Notes: generated from the letters alone by a model not told the origin. A DNA stretch of 64,000 nt from Brevundimonas subvibrioides (GCF_027271155.1 NZ_CP114542.1:310001-374000), one strand, 5' to 3'; shown: positions 33,196 to 41,084, numbered from the stretch's first letter. A program made the numbers and translations.

Positions 33196-34304
33196 TGGGC
33201 GGTCGCGGTTCCGGCATCGGCAAGACGGGTCGGTCCGACGGCGGCTTCGGCGAAGCTGGGCCCGCCGGGGCTCTTCAGATCGACCTTGACCTCGACCGAC
33301 AGGCCGGGGCGCAGGGCCGCGCCGCCGTCGGCGCGCGACACCAGGATGCGGACCGGCACCCGCTGGGTGATCTTGGTGAAATTGCCGGTCGCATTCTCGA
33401 CCGGGATCAGGGCGAACTCGGCCCCCGTGGCCGGCGCGAAGCTTTCGATCCGGCCGGTCAGGTCCTGATCCGGGAAGGCGTCGGCCGAGATGTGGACGGT
33501 CTGGCCCAGACGCAGGCGACCCAGCTGGGTCTCCTTGAAGTTGGCCACCACATAGGTGTCGCCCAGAGGCACCAGCGACAGCAGCTGGCCTCCGGGGCGG
33601 ACATACTGTCCGGCACGGACGCCGCGCGCGCCGACGACGCCGGCGACGGGCGCGCGGATGACGGTGCGGTCCAGATTGGTGCGGGCCAGTTCGACCGCAG
33701 CGCGGGCCTGCTCGACGGCGGCCAGGCTCTGGCTGCGGGTCGAGCCGAGGACGCCGGCCGTGCGCTGTTCGGCGACCAGGGCGGCCTGGGCTTCGGCGAC
33801 GGAGGCGGCGGCGGTCTGGGCCCCCGCCTGTTCGGTCTCGATGCGCTGCTGCGAGACCCAGCCCTGACGCTGCAGGGTGGAATACCGCTGGACCTGGGCC
33901 TGGGCCAGGTTGGCCTGGGCACGAGCCTGGGCCACGCCGGCCGCGCGCGAGGCGATCATGGCCTGTTCCTGGGCCGCCCGGGCATCGACATTGTCGACCG
34001 CCGCCAGCAGGGCCGCCAGATTGGCCTCGGCCTGGGCCAGCCTGGCTTTGGCGTCCGCGTCATCCAGACGCACCAGGATCTGACCCTGTTCGACCCGCTG
34101 GTTGTCGGACACCAGAACCTCGGCGACGTAGCCGTCGATCTGGGGACTGACCAGGGTGGTGTCGGCCTGGACGAAGGCGTTGTCGGTCGATTCCCACCGC
34201 TGCTTGTTGGTCCACCACAGGCCGCCACCGATGACCAGGCCGACGGCCACGACGACCGCCAGGATCAGGGGCAGGCGCTTCTTGACGACAGGGGGGAGGG
34301 CCAT
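33192..34304 (-). CDS. EmrA/HlyD-family membrane-fusion adaptor
   Basis: From the ATG at 34304 (GGGGGGAGG upstream) the product is 370 residues: one N-terminal membrane anchor (about 11-31, LPLILAVVVAVGLVIGGGLWW), a lipoyl-like half (ESTDNAFVQADTTLVSPQID at about 40-59), a long alanine/glutamine-rich coiled coil (about 85-190), the second lipoyl half (APVAGVVGARGVRAGQYVRPG) and a beta-barrel domain. It bridges the inner-membrane pump to an outer-membrane channel. First gene of the efflux operon, and divergent from the flavoprotein gene at 34422. The reading frame is open upstream into that gene, but without coding character. Confidence 0.93.
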   Translation of the reverse strand: MALPPVVKKRLPLILAVVVAVGLVIGGGLWWTNKQRWESTDNAFVQADTTLVSPQIDGYVAEVLVSDNQRVEQGQILVRLDDADAKARLAQAEANLAALLAAVDNVDARAAQEQAMIASRAAGVAQARAQANLAQAQVQRYSTLQRQGWVSQQRIETEQAGAQTAAASVAEAQAALVAEQRTAGVLGSTRSQSLAAVEQARAAVELARTNLDRTVIRAPVAGVVGARGVRAGQYVRPGGQLLSLVPLGDTYVVANFKETQLGRLRLGQTVHISADAFPDQDLTGRIESFAPATGAEFALIPVENATGNFTKITQRVPVRILVSRADGGAALRPGLSVEVKVDLKSPGGPSFAEAAVGPTRLADAGTATAQ

Positions 34305-34367
34305 GGGTCGAAATCTCTGAACAGCGGGCGTCGGGGAAGAGCATCCGGGGGAGGATGCGGCATAAAA

Positions 34368-34383
34368 TGGACTGTATCGTCCA
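34368..34383 (-). promoter_or_regulatory. Palindromic operator in front of emrA
   Basis: TGGAC and GTCCA are perfect 5-base arms around TGTATC, in an AT-rich spot about 64-80 bases before the emrA start. On the minus strand the right arm sits in a TTGGAC -35-like word. Its position fits a site for the TetR repressor coded at the end of the operon. It also lies only 39 bases from the flavoprotein start. Confidence 0.55.
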
Positions 34384-34421
34384 AAAATCAATAACCGGTT
34401 GTCAGGTTCCCTGAACACGTC

Positions 34422-35735
34422 ATGTTTCCGCGCATTCCAGAGCCCATGACCCAGCCCCTCCGCCTGCCTTCCTCCATCGATGTCGCCGTGATCGGCGCGG
34501 GTGCCGCCGGGCTGTCGGCCGCGCGTCGGCTGGCGGCCGCCGGTGTCGCCTGCATCGTGCTTGAGGCGCGCGACAGGGTCGGAGGCCGGGCGCACACGAT
34601 CCGGCGCGAGGGGCACGGCCTCGATCTCGGCTGTGGCTGGCTGCATTCGGCCGACCGGAACGTTCTGGCCATCAAGGGGCGCGCCGCAGGGTTCACGCTC
34701 GACGAGACCCCGCCGCCCTGGCGACAGCAGGCCTTCAACCTGGGCCTGACCGCTGATGAGCAGAAACAGTTCGGTGAAGCCTACGCCGCCTTCGACGACC
34801 GGGTCGCGCGCGCCGCCGAGGGGGGTCAGGACCGGCCCGCGTCGGACCTTTTCATTCCCGGCGAGCGGTGGAACGGGCGCATGGACGCGATCTCGGGTGC
34901 GCTGAACGGAGCCCGGTTCGCCGAGGTCTCGACGCTCGACTACGATGCCTACGAGGACACCGGCGTGAACTGGCGGGTGCTGGAGGGCTATGGCACCCTG
35001 GTCGAGGCCCTGGGCCGCGATGTGCCGGTGGTGCTGAACTGCCCCGTCGAGCGGATTGACCGGTCCGGGCCGGTGCTGAAGATCGACACCGCCCGGGGGC
35101 GGATCGAGGCCAGGGCGGTCGTCCTGACCCTGCCCACCTCGGTGATCGCTTCCGAAACGGTCCGGTTCGATCCGCCGCTGCCCGACCTGATCGAGGCGGC
35201 AGCGGGCGCGCCCCTGGGGCTGGCGTCCAAGCTGCACATGGCGGTCGACGGCGCGGATGACTTCCCCCCCGACAGCCAGCTCTGGGGCCGCAGCGACACC
35301 GCCCAGACCGGTGGCTATCACCTGCGCCCGTTCGGCCGGCCGATGATCGAGGGTTGTTTCGGCGGCGATCTGGCCTGGGGGCTTGAGGCGGATGGCCCGG
35401 ACGCCTTCTTCGATTTCGCGGCCGGCGAACTGGTCGACCTGCTGGGCTCCGGCTTCCGGCGGCGCCTGACCCCGCTGGCGACCTCCATGTGGGGCGCCGA
35501 GCCGTTCTCCATGGGGGCCTATTCCCATGTCCTGCCGGGACAGGGCGACCCCGGGACCGGCGCGCGGGCGCGGCTGGCCCGGCCGGTCGAGGACCGGATC
35601 TTCGTCGCGGGCGAGGCGACGTCGAAAGGCTTCTACGGGACGGCCCACGGGGCCTGGGAAGAGGGCGAACGGGCGGCCGTCGAGGCCATCGTGGCGCTGG
35701 GGATCGACCCCCGACTGTCGCGCGAGGCCGCTTGA
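34422..35735 (+). CDS. Flavin amine-oxidase-like FAD-dependent oxidoreductase
   Basis: A 437-residue flavoprotein. The N-terminal dinucleotide-binding motif VAVIGAGAAGLSAARRLAA (about 21-39) is followed by VLEARDRVGGRAHTIRREG, the GG doublet motif of the amine-oxidase family. The C-terminal FAD motif IFVAGEATSKGFYGTAHGA and the flanking AVEAIVALG are present. Substrate unknown; amines or polyamines are possible. The ATG at 34422 is used here, and an ATG at 34446 (MTQPLRLPSSID) is equally possible. It may form an operon with nth, whose TTG start overlaps the stop. Confidence 0.88.
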   Translation: MFPRIPEPMTQPLRLPSSIDVAVIGAGAAGLSAARRLAAAGVACIVLEARDRVGGRAHTIRREGHGLDLGCGWLHSADRNVLAIKGRAAGFTLDETPPPWRQQAFNLGLTADEQKQFGEAYAAFDDRVARAAEGGQDRPASDLFIPGERWNGRMDAISGALNGARFAEVSTLDYDAYEDTGVNWRVLEGYGTLVEALGRDVPVVLNCPVERIDRSGPVLKIDTARGRIEARAVVLTLPTSVIASETVRFDPPLPDLIEAAAGAPLGLASKLHMAVDGADDFPPDSQLWGRSDTAQTGGYHLRPFGRPMIEGCFGGDLAWGLEADGPDAFFDFAAGELVDLLGSGFRRRLTPLATSMWGAEPFSMGAYSHVLPGQGDPGTGARARLARPVEDRIFVAGEATSKGFYGTAHGAWEEGERAAVEAIVALGIDPRLSREAA

Positions 35736-36529
35736 AGACGCCCGCCCGCAAGCCCGGCAAGAAGCCCGGTGGCATCATGACCGGTGCGCCGGTCCCGGTG
35801 TTCGCCTGGCCGCCGGACGAGGACCGGGTCGAGACGATCTTCGAACGGCTGTCGAAGATCATGCCGGAGCCGAAGACCGAACTGACGTTTCAGGACTCCT
35901 TCACCCTGGTGGTCGCCGTCGCCCTGTCGGCCCAGGCCACGGACGTCGCGGTCAACAAGGCCACCGAAAAGCTGTTCGCCGTCGCCGATACGCCCGCGAA
36001 GATGCTGGCGCTGGGGGAGGAGGGGCTGGTCCCCTACATCGCCTCGATCGGCCTGTACCGGAACAAGGCGAGGAACGTCATCGCCCTGTCCCGCATCCTG
36101 CTGGAGCGGCACGGCGGGGTGACACCGCTGAACCGGGCCGATCTTCAGGCCCTGCCCGGCGTGGGTCGAAAGACGGCCAGCGTGGTCCTGAACGAGCTGG
36201 GGATCGAGCCGGCCATCGCCGTGGACACTCACGTCTTCCGCGTCTCGCACCGGCTGGGCCTCGCCAATGCCGCGACCGCCGACAAGGTCGAGGACCAGCT
36301 GCACCGGATTGTGCCGGAAGCCTTCCTGCCCAAGGCCCACCACTGGCTGATCCTGCACGGCCGCTACACCTGCACGGCGCGGAAGCCGAACTGCCCGGGA
36401 TGCGTGATCTCCGACCTGTGCCCGGCGCGGGGGTTGATGACGGCGACCGGCGACGCCTTTCAGCCGGCCAGCCGCGCCCGCACGGCTTCGGCGAAGAGCA
36501 GACCCCGATCCGGAGCCTCCGACAAATAG
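35732..36529 (+). CDS. nth: Endonuclease III (DNA glycosylase/AP lyase)
   Basis: Base-excision repair enzyme for oxidised pyrimidines. Motifs: helix-hairpin-helix with the catalytic Lys (LPGVGRKTASVVLNELG), catalytic Asp in AVDTHVFRVSHRLG, and the [4Fe-4S] site Cys-x6-Cys-x2-Cys-x5-Cys (CTARKPNCPGCVISDLC). The TTG at 35732 overlaps the stop of the flavoprotein gene and gives 265 residues with a basic N-terminal tail; an ATG at 35777 gives 250. The last 23 codons run antisense through the 3' end of the ATP-grasp gene (70-base convergent overlap), an unusual tail after CPAR. Confidence 0.95.
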   Translation: MKTPARKPGKKPGGIMTGAPVPVFAWPPDEDRVETIFERLSKIMPEPKTELTFQDSFTLVVAVALSAQATDVAVNKATEKLFAVADTPAKMLALGEEGLVPYIASIGLYRNKARNVIALSRILLERHGGVTPLNRADLQALPGVGRKTASVVLNELGIEPAIAVDTHVFRVSHRLGLANAATADKVEDQLHRIVPEAFLPKAHHWLILHGRYTCTARKPNCPGCVISDLCPARGLMTATGDAFQPASRARTASAKSRPRSGASDK

Positions 36530-37332
36530 AAGTCCGGCTCGATCAGCTCGGCCTCCATCAGCAGCCACTGCCCTTCGTGTTCGACCATGTCGATGCGGGC
36601 GTAGAGCAGGGGCTCCTCGATCGCCGCGAGCACCCGGTCGGCGAGGGCCAGCGCCTCCTCCGGGGGATGGGCGACCGCCTCATAGCGGCCGCCGAACTGG
36701 GACTGGATGCGGAAATCGCCGGGCGCTGCGGTCTTGAGGACGGCATGGCTCAATTTCCCGCCGAAAAACAGCAGCGACAGTTCTCCCGCCGTGGCCAGGT
36801 CGGGCAGGAAGGGCTGGATCATGGTGGCCCCCTCCGGCGCATCGACCAGGGCCTCGCCCCGCCCGATCTTCAGCGTCTTCCAGGCCCCGCCGGAGACCGT
36901 CGGCTTGACGATCAGGGTTTCGGTCCCGAACCGGTCGAAGGCGGCCTCGACCTGTTCCGGGGTGACGCCATCGCTCCAGGCCGTCGGGGGGATAGCGATG
37001 CCCGCCGCTTCCAGACGTCGAAGATAGGCCTTGTCGGAGTTCCAGCCCAGGACGCTGGCGGGGTTGGCCAGCCGCACGCCTGCCGCCGCCCAGGTCCGTG
37101 TCGCCTCCAGCCACAGGGCGTGATGCTGGTGATAGCCCCAGGCCAGTAAGGGCAGGACCAGTGGTAACTCGACCAGAGCCGACGCATCCCCGGCATGGTC
37201 CGGCCAGGCCATCGGACGCGTGGTGACGCCGGTCAGGGCCAGGGCGGCCGACAGTCGCTCCAGCACCACCGGCCAGTGCGGGCCATAGGTGCCATCACCG
37301 GCGGCGGGCGTCAGGACGGCGATTTCGGTCAT
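36460..37332 (-). CDS. ATP-grasp ligase-like protein (RimK/glutathione synthetase fold)
   Basis: A 290-residue protein. The C-terminal two thirds have the ATP-grasp signature: TLIVKPTVSGGAWKTLKIGR (about 138-157), MIQPFLPDLATAGELSLLFF (about 169-188), and metal-binding Glu/Asp in LLYARIDMVEHEGQWLLMEAELIEPDF. The N-terminal part resembles a pre-ATP-grasp domain (AVLTPAAGDGTYG). Such enzymes join a carboxylate to an amine using ATP; the substrates are unknown. The GAGAGG site lies 7 bases before the ATG, and the palindrome at 37351-37366 is 19-34 bases upstream, so it is probably co-regulated with the divergent adenosine-kinase-like gene and metK. Confidence 0.82.
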   Translation of the reverse strand: MTEIAVLTPAAGDGTYGPHWPVVLERLSAALALTGVTTRPMAWPDHAGDASALVELPLVLPLLAWGYHQHHALWLEATRTWAAAGVRLANPASVLGWNSDKAYLRRLEAAGIAIPPTAWSDGVTPEQVEAAFDRFGTETLIVKPTVSGGAWKTLKIGRGEALVDAPEGATMIQPFLPDLATAGELSLLFFGGKLSHAVLKTAAPGDFRIQSQFGGRYEAVAHPPEEALALADRVLAAIEEPLLYARIDMVEHEGQWLLMEAELIEPDFYLSEAPDRGLLFAEAVRARLAG

Positions 37333-37350
37333 CGAAGGCCTCTCATGAAC

Positions 37351-37366
37351 ATAAGGATGTCCTTAT
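37351..37366. promoter_or_regulatory. Operator-like palindrome shared by the ATP-grasp and PfkB-kinase genes
   Basis: ATAAGGA-TG-TCCTTAT is a palindrome with perfect 7-base arms. It matches the metK palindrome (5865-5880) at 13 of 16 positions. It lies 19-34 bases upstream of the minus-strand ATP-grasp start and 65-80 bases upstream of the plus-strand kinase start, so one site could control both directions. The ArsR-type SahR/SamR assignment is inference. Confidence 0.62.
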
Positions 37367-37430
37367 ATCTTTTTGAGCTTGAGGGTAGGCGGGACTGGTG
37401 CTGGATCGCCGCGCCCGCTATGGGGCCGTC

Positions 37431-38438
37431 ATGACCCGGAACGCCCCCACCTATGACGTCTGCGCCGTCGGCAATGCCATCGTCGATGTCCTGAGCCCCT
37501 GCGACGACGCCTTCCTGGCCGCGCAATCATTGACGCCCGGCTCGATGCAGCTGGTTGACGAGACCCAGAGCGCGGCCCTTTACGACGCCATGGCCGCGGG
37601 CGTGGAGGCCTCGGGGGGTTCGGCGGGGAATACGGTCGCGGGCGTCGGCAGTTTCGGCGGCCTGGCAGCCTATATCGGCAAGGTCGCGCCCGACACCCTG
37701 GGCCAGGTCTTCAGCCACGACATCCGCGCGGCGGGCGTCCATTTCGACACGCCCGTCCTCGAAGGCGGGGCCGGAACCGGCCGTTGCCTGATCAATGTGA
37801 CACCCGACGGCCAGCGCACCATGTGCACCTTCCTGGGCGCTGCGAACCAGCTGTCGGTCGCCGATATCGACGCCGATCTGATCGGGTCCAGCGCCATCGT
37901 CTATCTGGAAGGCTATCTGTTCGATCCGGCCCCGGCCCGTGCGGCCTTCGAGGCCGCCGCCGCCGCCGCCCATGCTGCCGGGCGCAAGGTCGCCATCACC
38001 CTGTCGGACACTTTCGTCGTCGCCCGCTGGCGCGCCGAATTGCTGGCCTTCATCGAGGCTTCGGCCGACATCGTCCTGGCCAATGAGGGCGAACTGGCCG
38101 CCCTGTTCGAGACCGACGACTTCGACGCCGCCGCCGCGCAACTGGCCTCGATGGTCGACATCGCCGCCATCACGCGCGGCGAGCACGGCTCCGTTATTCT
38201 TTCGGGCGACGACCGGGTCCCGGTCGCGGCCTTTCCCGTCGACAAGGTCATCGACACGACGGGCGCGGGCGACCAGTACGCCGCCGGCTTCCTTCTGGGC
38301 CTGGCGCGGGGCCTGACGCTGGAGCAGTCCGGCAAGCTGGGTTCGCTGGCGGCGTCCGAGGTCATCGCCCACTGGGGCCCGCGGCCGATGGTCGTGCTGT
38401 CGGCCCTGGCGGCCGGGCATGGCCTGACGCTGAACTAG
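37431..38438 (+). CDS. PfkB-family kinase, adenosine-kinase-like
   Basis: A 335-residue carbohydrate/nucleoside kinase from the ATG at 37431; an upstream ATG (37398) adds 11 residues. The family motifs are the N-terminal di-glycine GGSAGNTVAGVGSFGG (about 60-75) and the catalytic-base motif DTTGAGDQYAAGFLLGLA (about 280-297). Its closest match by pattern is the alphaproteobacterial adenosine kinase (VCAVGNAIVDVL start; CLINVTPDGQRTMCTFLGAA). Adenosine kinase removes the adenosine produced from S-adenosylhomocysteine. That role fits the shared operator with metK. It converges with the Smr gene with a 4-base overlap. Confidence 0.85.
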   Translation: MTRNAPTYDVCAVGNAIVDVLSPCDDAFLAAQSLTPGSMQLVDETQSAALYDAMAAGVEASGGSAGNTVAGVGSFGGLAAYIGKVAPDTLGQVFSHDIRAAGVHFDTPVLEGGAGTGRCLINVTPDGQRTMCTFLGAANQLSVADIDADLIGSSAIVYLEGYLFDPAPARAAFEAAAAAAHAAGRKVAITLSDTFVVARWRAELLAFIEASADIVLANEGELAALFETDDFDAAAAQLASMVDIAAITRGEHGSVILSGDDRVPVAAFPVDKVIDTTGAGDQYAAGFLLGLARGLTLEQSGKLGSLAASEVIAHWGPRPMVVLSALAAGHGLTLN

Positions 38439-39013
38439 CGGCGTTTCAGCGTCACATAGATGGCGCCGTCGCCGCCGTGGCGGCGGTGGGCCATGGCGAA
38501 GCCGGAGACGATGCCCCTCAGCGCGTGGCCCTGCAGCCATTCGTGGATCGAGGCGCGGATGATGCCGCCACCCCGGCGGCCCTGACCGGTGACGACCAGG
38601 ACGGCGCGCAGGCCTCGTGCCTGCGACGCCATCAGGAAGGCGCGCAGCTGGTCTTCGGCCTCGAACCGGGAAAAGCCATGCAGGTCGATGGAGGCCTCGA
38701 TCGGATCGCGCTCGCGCGACAGGCGGCGCTGGCGACGGGGTTCCAGTTCTTCGGGGACGGCCCTGGGCGGCGCGGGGGCGGGCTTCGGGACCATCGGCAC
38801 GGCCGCCCGGATCCGGGTCGAGGCCTTTGGCTTCATCGGGCCGGGGGGCTTGGGAACCTTGATCGTCGCGGGCTTCAGAGGCTCGTCCGGCAGGAGGGCG
38901 CCGGGGGTGACGCGCGCGGCCTTTCGCGTTCGGGGCGGCGTCACCGACCCCGCCACACGGGCCCAGATACGACGGTCTTCCGGGGTCAGGTCCGGGGGCG
39001 GGCGGCGCGCCAC
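38435..39013 (-). CDS. Smr/MutS2-domain endonuclease-like protein
   Basis: About 192 residues from the GTG at 39013, which lies 5 bases after the XRE-gene stop; the longer frame to 39181 overlaps the XRE gene. An N-terminal low-complexity region rich in Pro, Lys and Arg (about 1-105) is followed by a complete Smr domain with IDLHGFSRFEAEDQLRAFL and VVTGQGRRGGGIIRA (the TGxG motif). Smr domains nick DNA or RNA, and stand-alone bacterial forms have been linked to ribosome rescue or repair. Last gene of a DUF2975-XRE-Smr group. Confidence 0.88.
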   Translation of the reverse strand: MARRPPPDLTPEDRRIWARVAGSVTPPRTRKAARVTPGALLPDEPLKPATIKVPKPPGPMKPKASTRIRAAVPMVPKPAPAPPRAVPEELEPRRQRRLSRERDPIEASIDLHGFSRFEAEDQLRAFLMASQARGLRAVLVVTGQGRRGGGIIRASIHEWLQGHALRGIVSGFAMAHRRHGGDGAIYVTLKRR

Positions 39014-39017
39014 GGGT

Positions 39018-39257
39018 TCAGGAATCTTCGCCGTCGGCGTCCGGCTCGGGCGGGCCGGGCTCATAGACCAGCAGATCGCCGGGCTGGCAGTCCAGTTCGC
39101 GGCACAGCGCATAAAGCGTCGAGAACCGCACGGCCCGCGCCTTGCCGGTCTTGAGGATCGACAGATTGGCCAGGGTGACACCCACCCGGTCGGCGAGTTC
39201 GGTCAGCGACATGCGCCGCTCGACCAGGAGTTTGTCCAGCTGAACGCGAATGGCCAT
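39018..39257 (-). CDS. XRE/Cro-type HTH regulator paired with DUF2975 gene
   Basis: A 79-residue protein with a complete helix-turn-helix (LTELADRVGVTLANLSILKTGK, split here as LTELADRVGVTLANL then SILKTGK) and ALCRELDCQPGDLL after it, the compact YozG-like form. It ends in an acidic Pro/Asp tail. The small XRE protein immediately after a DUF2975 membrane protein is a recurring pair in bacteria. I infer that it represses its own operon; a target site was not identified. The DUF2975 stop is 2 bases upstream and the Smr start 5 bases downstream. Confidence 0.88.
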   Translation of the reverse strand: MAIRVQLDKLLVERRMSLTELADRVGVTLANLSILKTGKARAVRFSTLYALCRELDCQPGDLLVYEPGPPEPDADGEDS

Positions 39258-39259
39258 GG

Positions 39260-39880
39260 TCAGATCGTCAGCTCCGCTTCGCGCCTCAGCCGCGCGCCTT
39301 CGCGGAACACCTCGGCGAGGACGAAGACGACCAGCACCGAGAAAATGGGGGTCAGCAGTTCGCCCAGCCCTTGCGAGTCCATGACGCCCGGAGCCAGCCG
39401 CGCGGCCACCATGCCCTGGGCCAGCCAGACGCCGGCCGTAACGACCGCCAGGATCAGCCCGATCTGGCGCAGGCGGCGCACATTGTCCGGCTGGAACGGG
39501 TCGCCCATGGTCAGTGTCCGAAAGATCATTCGCAGGTTTCGCAGGATCAGCAGGAAGCCGCCGAAATAGGCGGAAAAGGCCCCCACACCAAACAGGACGA
39601 GCGCGCGCGTCAATGGTTGCTGGGTGCCGCCGTCATCATCCGTGAAGGTGATATTGTACTGGCTGACCGGAATGAAGATGGCCGCCACGAACAGCAGCAG
39701 CAGCACGGCCGTGATCAGCATGAGCAGGACATAGGCGACGTCCAGCGCGATCTTCAGCAGGCTGGAAACCGATCCGGGGCCGAGTGTCCTGAACGGGGAT
39801 CTGAACGGCAGCGGGAACGGCGCGCGAAGGCCCGGCGTGGGCCATTTCGTCGGGCGTCGTTCGGGCCGCTCGGGGGGCAT
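39260..39880 (-). CDS. DUF2975 integral membrane protein
   Basis: A 206-residue protein with about four membrane segments (about residues 45-70, 95-118, 140-160, 172-192) and an acidic loop after the first (QYNITFTDDDGGTQQ). The pattern fits DUF2975 proteins, usually coded beside an XRE regulator as here (39018-39257). The function is unknown; a link to stress or signalling has been suggested by context only. The start at 39880 gives an Arg/Pro-rich N-terminal tail (MPPERPERRPTKWPTPG), which may be too long; later start codons are possible. Confidence 0.8.
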   Translation of the reverse strand: MPPERPERRPTKWPTPGLRAPFPLPFRSPFRTLGPGSVSSLLKIALDVAYVLLMLITAVLLLLFVAAIFIPVSQYNITFTDDDGGTQQPLTRALVLFGVGAFSAYFGGFLLILRNLRMIFRTLTMGDPFQPDNVRRLRQIGLILAVVTAGVWLAQGMVAARLAPGVMDSQGLGELLTPIFSVLVVFVLAEVFREGARLRREAELTI

Positions 39881-40065
39881 GGAAGGCCTCTGCCGGAAGG
39901 ATCAGGTCGCGATGACCGCGCGGGGTCCGGTGAACCCCGACGCGGCTGTCTTCATCGCGTTCTTCATCACTGGCGTCAAAGCTCTCTTTTTTGAAGCGTG
40001 TCGCCAACGCTCGGCTCGCCCCCCGGTCCGATCTTCGATCGGCCGCAGGCCTGGCTATGCCTTGC

Positions 40066-40130
40066 TGCCTGAGCGACAAGTGTCATTTTCAATCGTCGCT
40101 CAAGTCGGGAGCGACCGCGTCGCGACCATA
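40066..40130. repeat. Dispersed repeat upstream of the DUF2975 operon
   Basis: Contains TTGCTGCCTGAGCG and, about 45 bases on, AGCGACCGCGTCGCGA, the same words as in the asd-upstream repeat at 54352-54398. It lies in a 275-base gap (39881-40155) between the DUF2975 gene and the small hydrophobic gene; nothing else was recognised there. Confidence 0.5.
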
Positions 40131-40155
40131 GCGACACGAAATGCTGGCACCCTTC

Positions 40156-40272
40156 CTAGAAGGCCTGGACCAGGATGGCGACCAGGGCGGTCGGCAGGGC
40201 GGCGAGGAGGGCGGCGTTCACCAGGACGGTGCCGACCTTGTCCATCATCAGCGAGGCGTTCATCGTGTTCAT
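40156..40272 (-). CDS. Small hydrophobic protein (38 residues)
   Basis: Read directly: the product starts MNTMNASLMMDKVGTVLVNA and ends ALLAALPTALVAILVQAF, a single membrane-spanning segment with a short polar N-terminus. The ATG at 40272 has only a weak upstream GAAAGAA. An alternative ATG lies at 40263. The ORF is clean and its composition is not random, but it is short and has no recognised family. It lies alone between the DUF2975 operon and rdgB. It may be a small membrane regulator; unproven. Confidence 0.5.
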   Translation of the reverse strand: MNTMNASLMMDKVGTVLVNAALLAALPTALVAILVQAF

Positions 40273-40424
40273 CGTACTATTCTTTCGATCCTGAAGCGGG
40301 TCATTTATTGCCCGCATTCTTTAACCACAGGCTTCGATTTGCTCGTTTCGATCAAACCGGGGAACGTCGTGGCTGCCGTTCTTGAGATCATAGATAGGAC
40401 GTGCGTGCCTTCCAGTCACGTTAC

Positions 40425-40441
40425 ATATCGTTTAACGATAT
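40425..40441. promoter_or_regulatory. Perfect palindrome upstream of rdgB-hemW
   Basis: ATATCGTT-T-AACGATAT is a 17-base palindrome with perfect 8-base arms, 41 bases before the rdgB start, in the AT-rich promoter region. It has the form of a dimeric repressor site. I cannot assign a regulator, and no candidate repressor gene is adjacent. Confidence 0.55.
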
Positions 40442-40481
40442 TAAACTTAGGCAATGAATTGTTACGGTCACCGGGGTTTCG

Positions 40482-41084
40482 ATGAATCTGAAGCTTATCA
40501 AGGGGATGCGGCTGGTGGCCGCAACCCACAATGCCGGCAAGGCTCGCGAAATCCACGCGCTTCTGGACGGACATTACACCTTGGTCACCGCGACCGAGGT
40601 GAATCTGCCCGAACCCGCCGAAACCGAGGCCACGTTCGTCGGGAATGCGATGCTGAAGGCCCGGCATGCCGCGGCCTTCTGCGGTGAAGTCTGCCTCGCC
40701 GACGATTCGGGCCTGTCGGTCGCCGCTCTGGATGGTGCGCCCGGGATCTTTTCCGCACGATGGGGTGGCCCGCAGAGGGACTTCAATCTGGCCATGGACA
40801 AGATCGAGACGCGGCTGGAGGAACTGGGCGCGCGCGACCGCACGGCCTGGTTCACATCGGCCCTCGCTGTGGCCTGGCCCGACGGGCCGTGCGTGGTCGT
40901 CGAGGGCCGCGTGGACGGCGTCGTGACCTTCCCCCGTCGCGGCGAGCGCGGCTTCGGCTATGACCCCATCTTCATCCCCGAGGGGCATTCGCAGACCTTC
41001 GGAGAGATGGATCCCGCGCTGAAGGACAGGTTGAGCCACCGGACCCGGGCCTTTGCGATGCTGAAGGCCGCGCTCATTGACTGA
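40482..41084 (+). CDS. rdgB: dITP/XTP pyrophosphatase (RdgB/HAM1)
   Basis: Removes non-canonical purine triphosphates (dITP, XTP) from the pool. The 200-residue protein has the family signatures ATHNAGKAREIHALL (about 14-28), ADDSGLSVAALDGAPGIFSARW (split as ADDSGLSVAALDGA and PGIFSARW, about 71-92) and GFGYDPIFIPEG (about 157-168), followed by LSHRTRAF. The ATG at 40482 has no strong Shine-Dalgarno; an in-frame ATG at 40506 is possible. Its last 8 bases overlap the TTG start of hemW, a common rdgB-hemW arrangement in alphaproteobacteria. Confidence 0.96.
   Translation: MNLKLIKGMRLVAATHNAGKAREIHALLDGHYTLVTATEVNLPEPAETEATFVGNAMLKARHAAAFCGEVCLADDSGLSVAALDGAPGIFSARWGGPQRDFNLAMDKIETRLEELGARDRTAWFTSALAVAWPDGPCVVVEGRVDGVVTFPRRGERGFGYDPIFIPEGHSQTFGEMDPALKDRLSHRTRAFAMLKAALID

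Noticed and set aside
31001..33223. A 740-residue frame joining the MFS gene region with the TetR gene
   Set aside because: Its first 540 residues are a wrong-frame reading of the transporter gene; the TetR motif begins only after the ATG at 31597.
35489..37149. Long plus-strand frames over nth and the ATP-grasp gene (540 residues)
   Set aside because: They mix wrong-frame and antisense readings; the individual genes explain the sequence with motifs.
40362..40381. A GGAAC-containing word upstream of rdgB as a second EcfG promoter
   Set aside because: The distance from GGAAC to the next GTT is 12 bases rather than 16-17.
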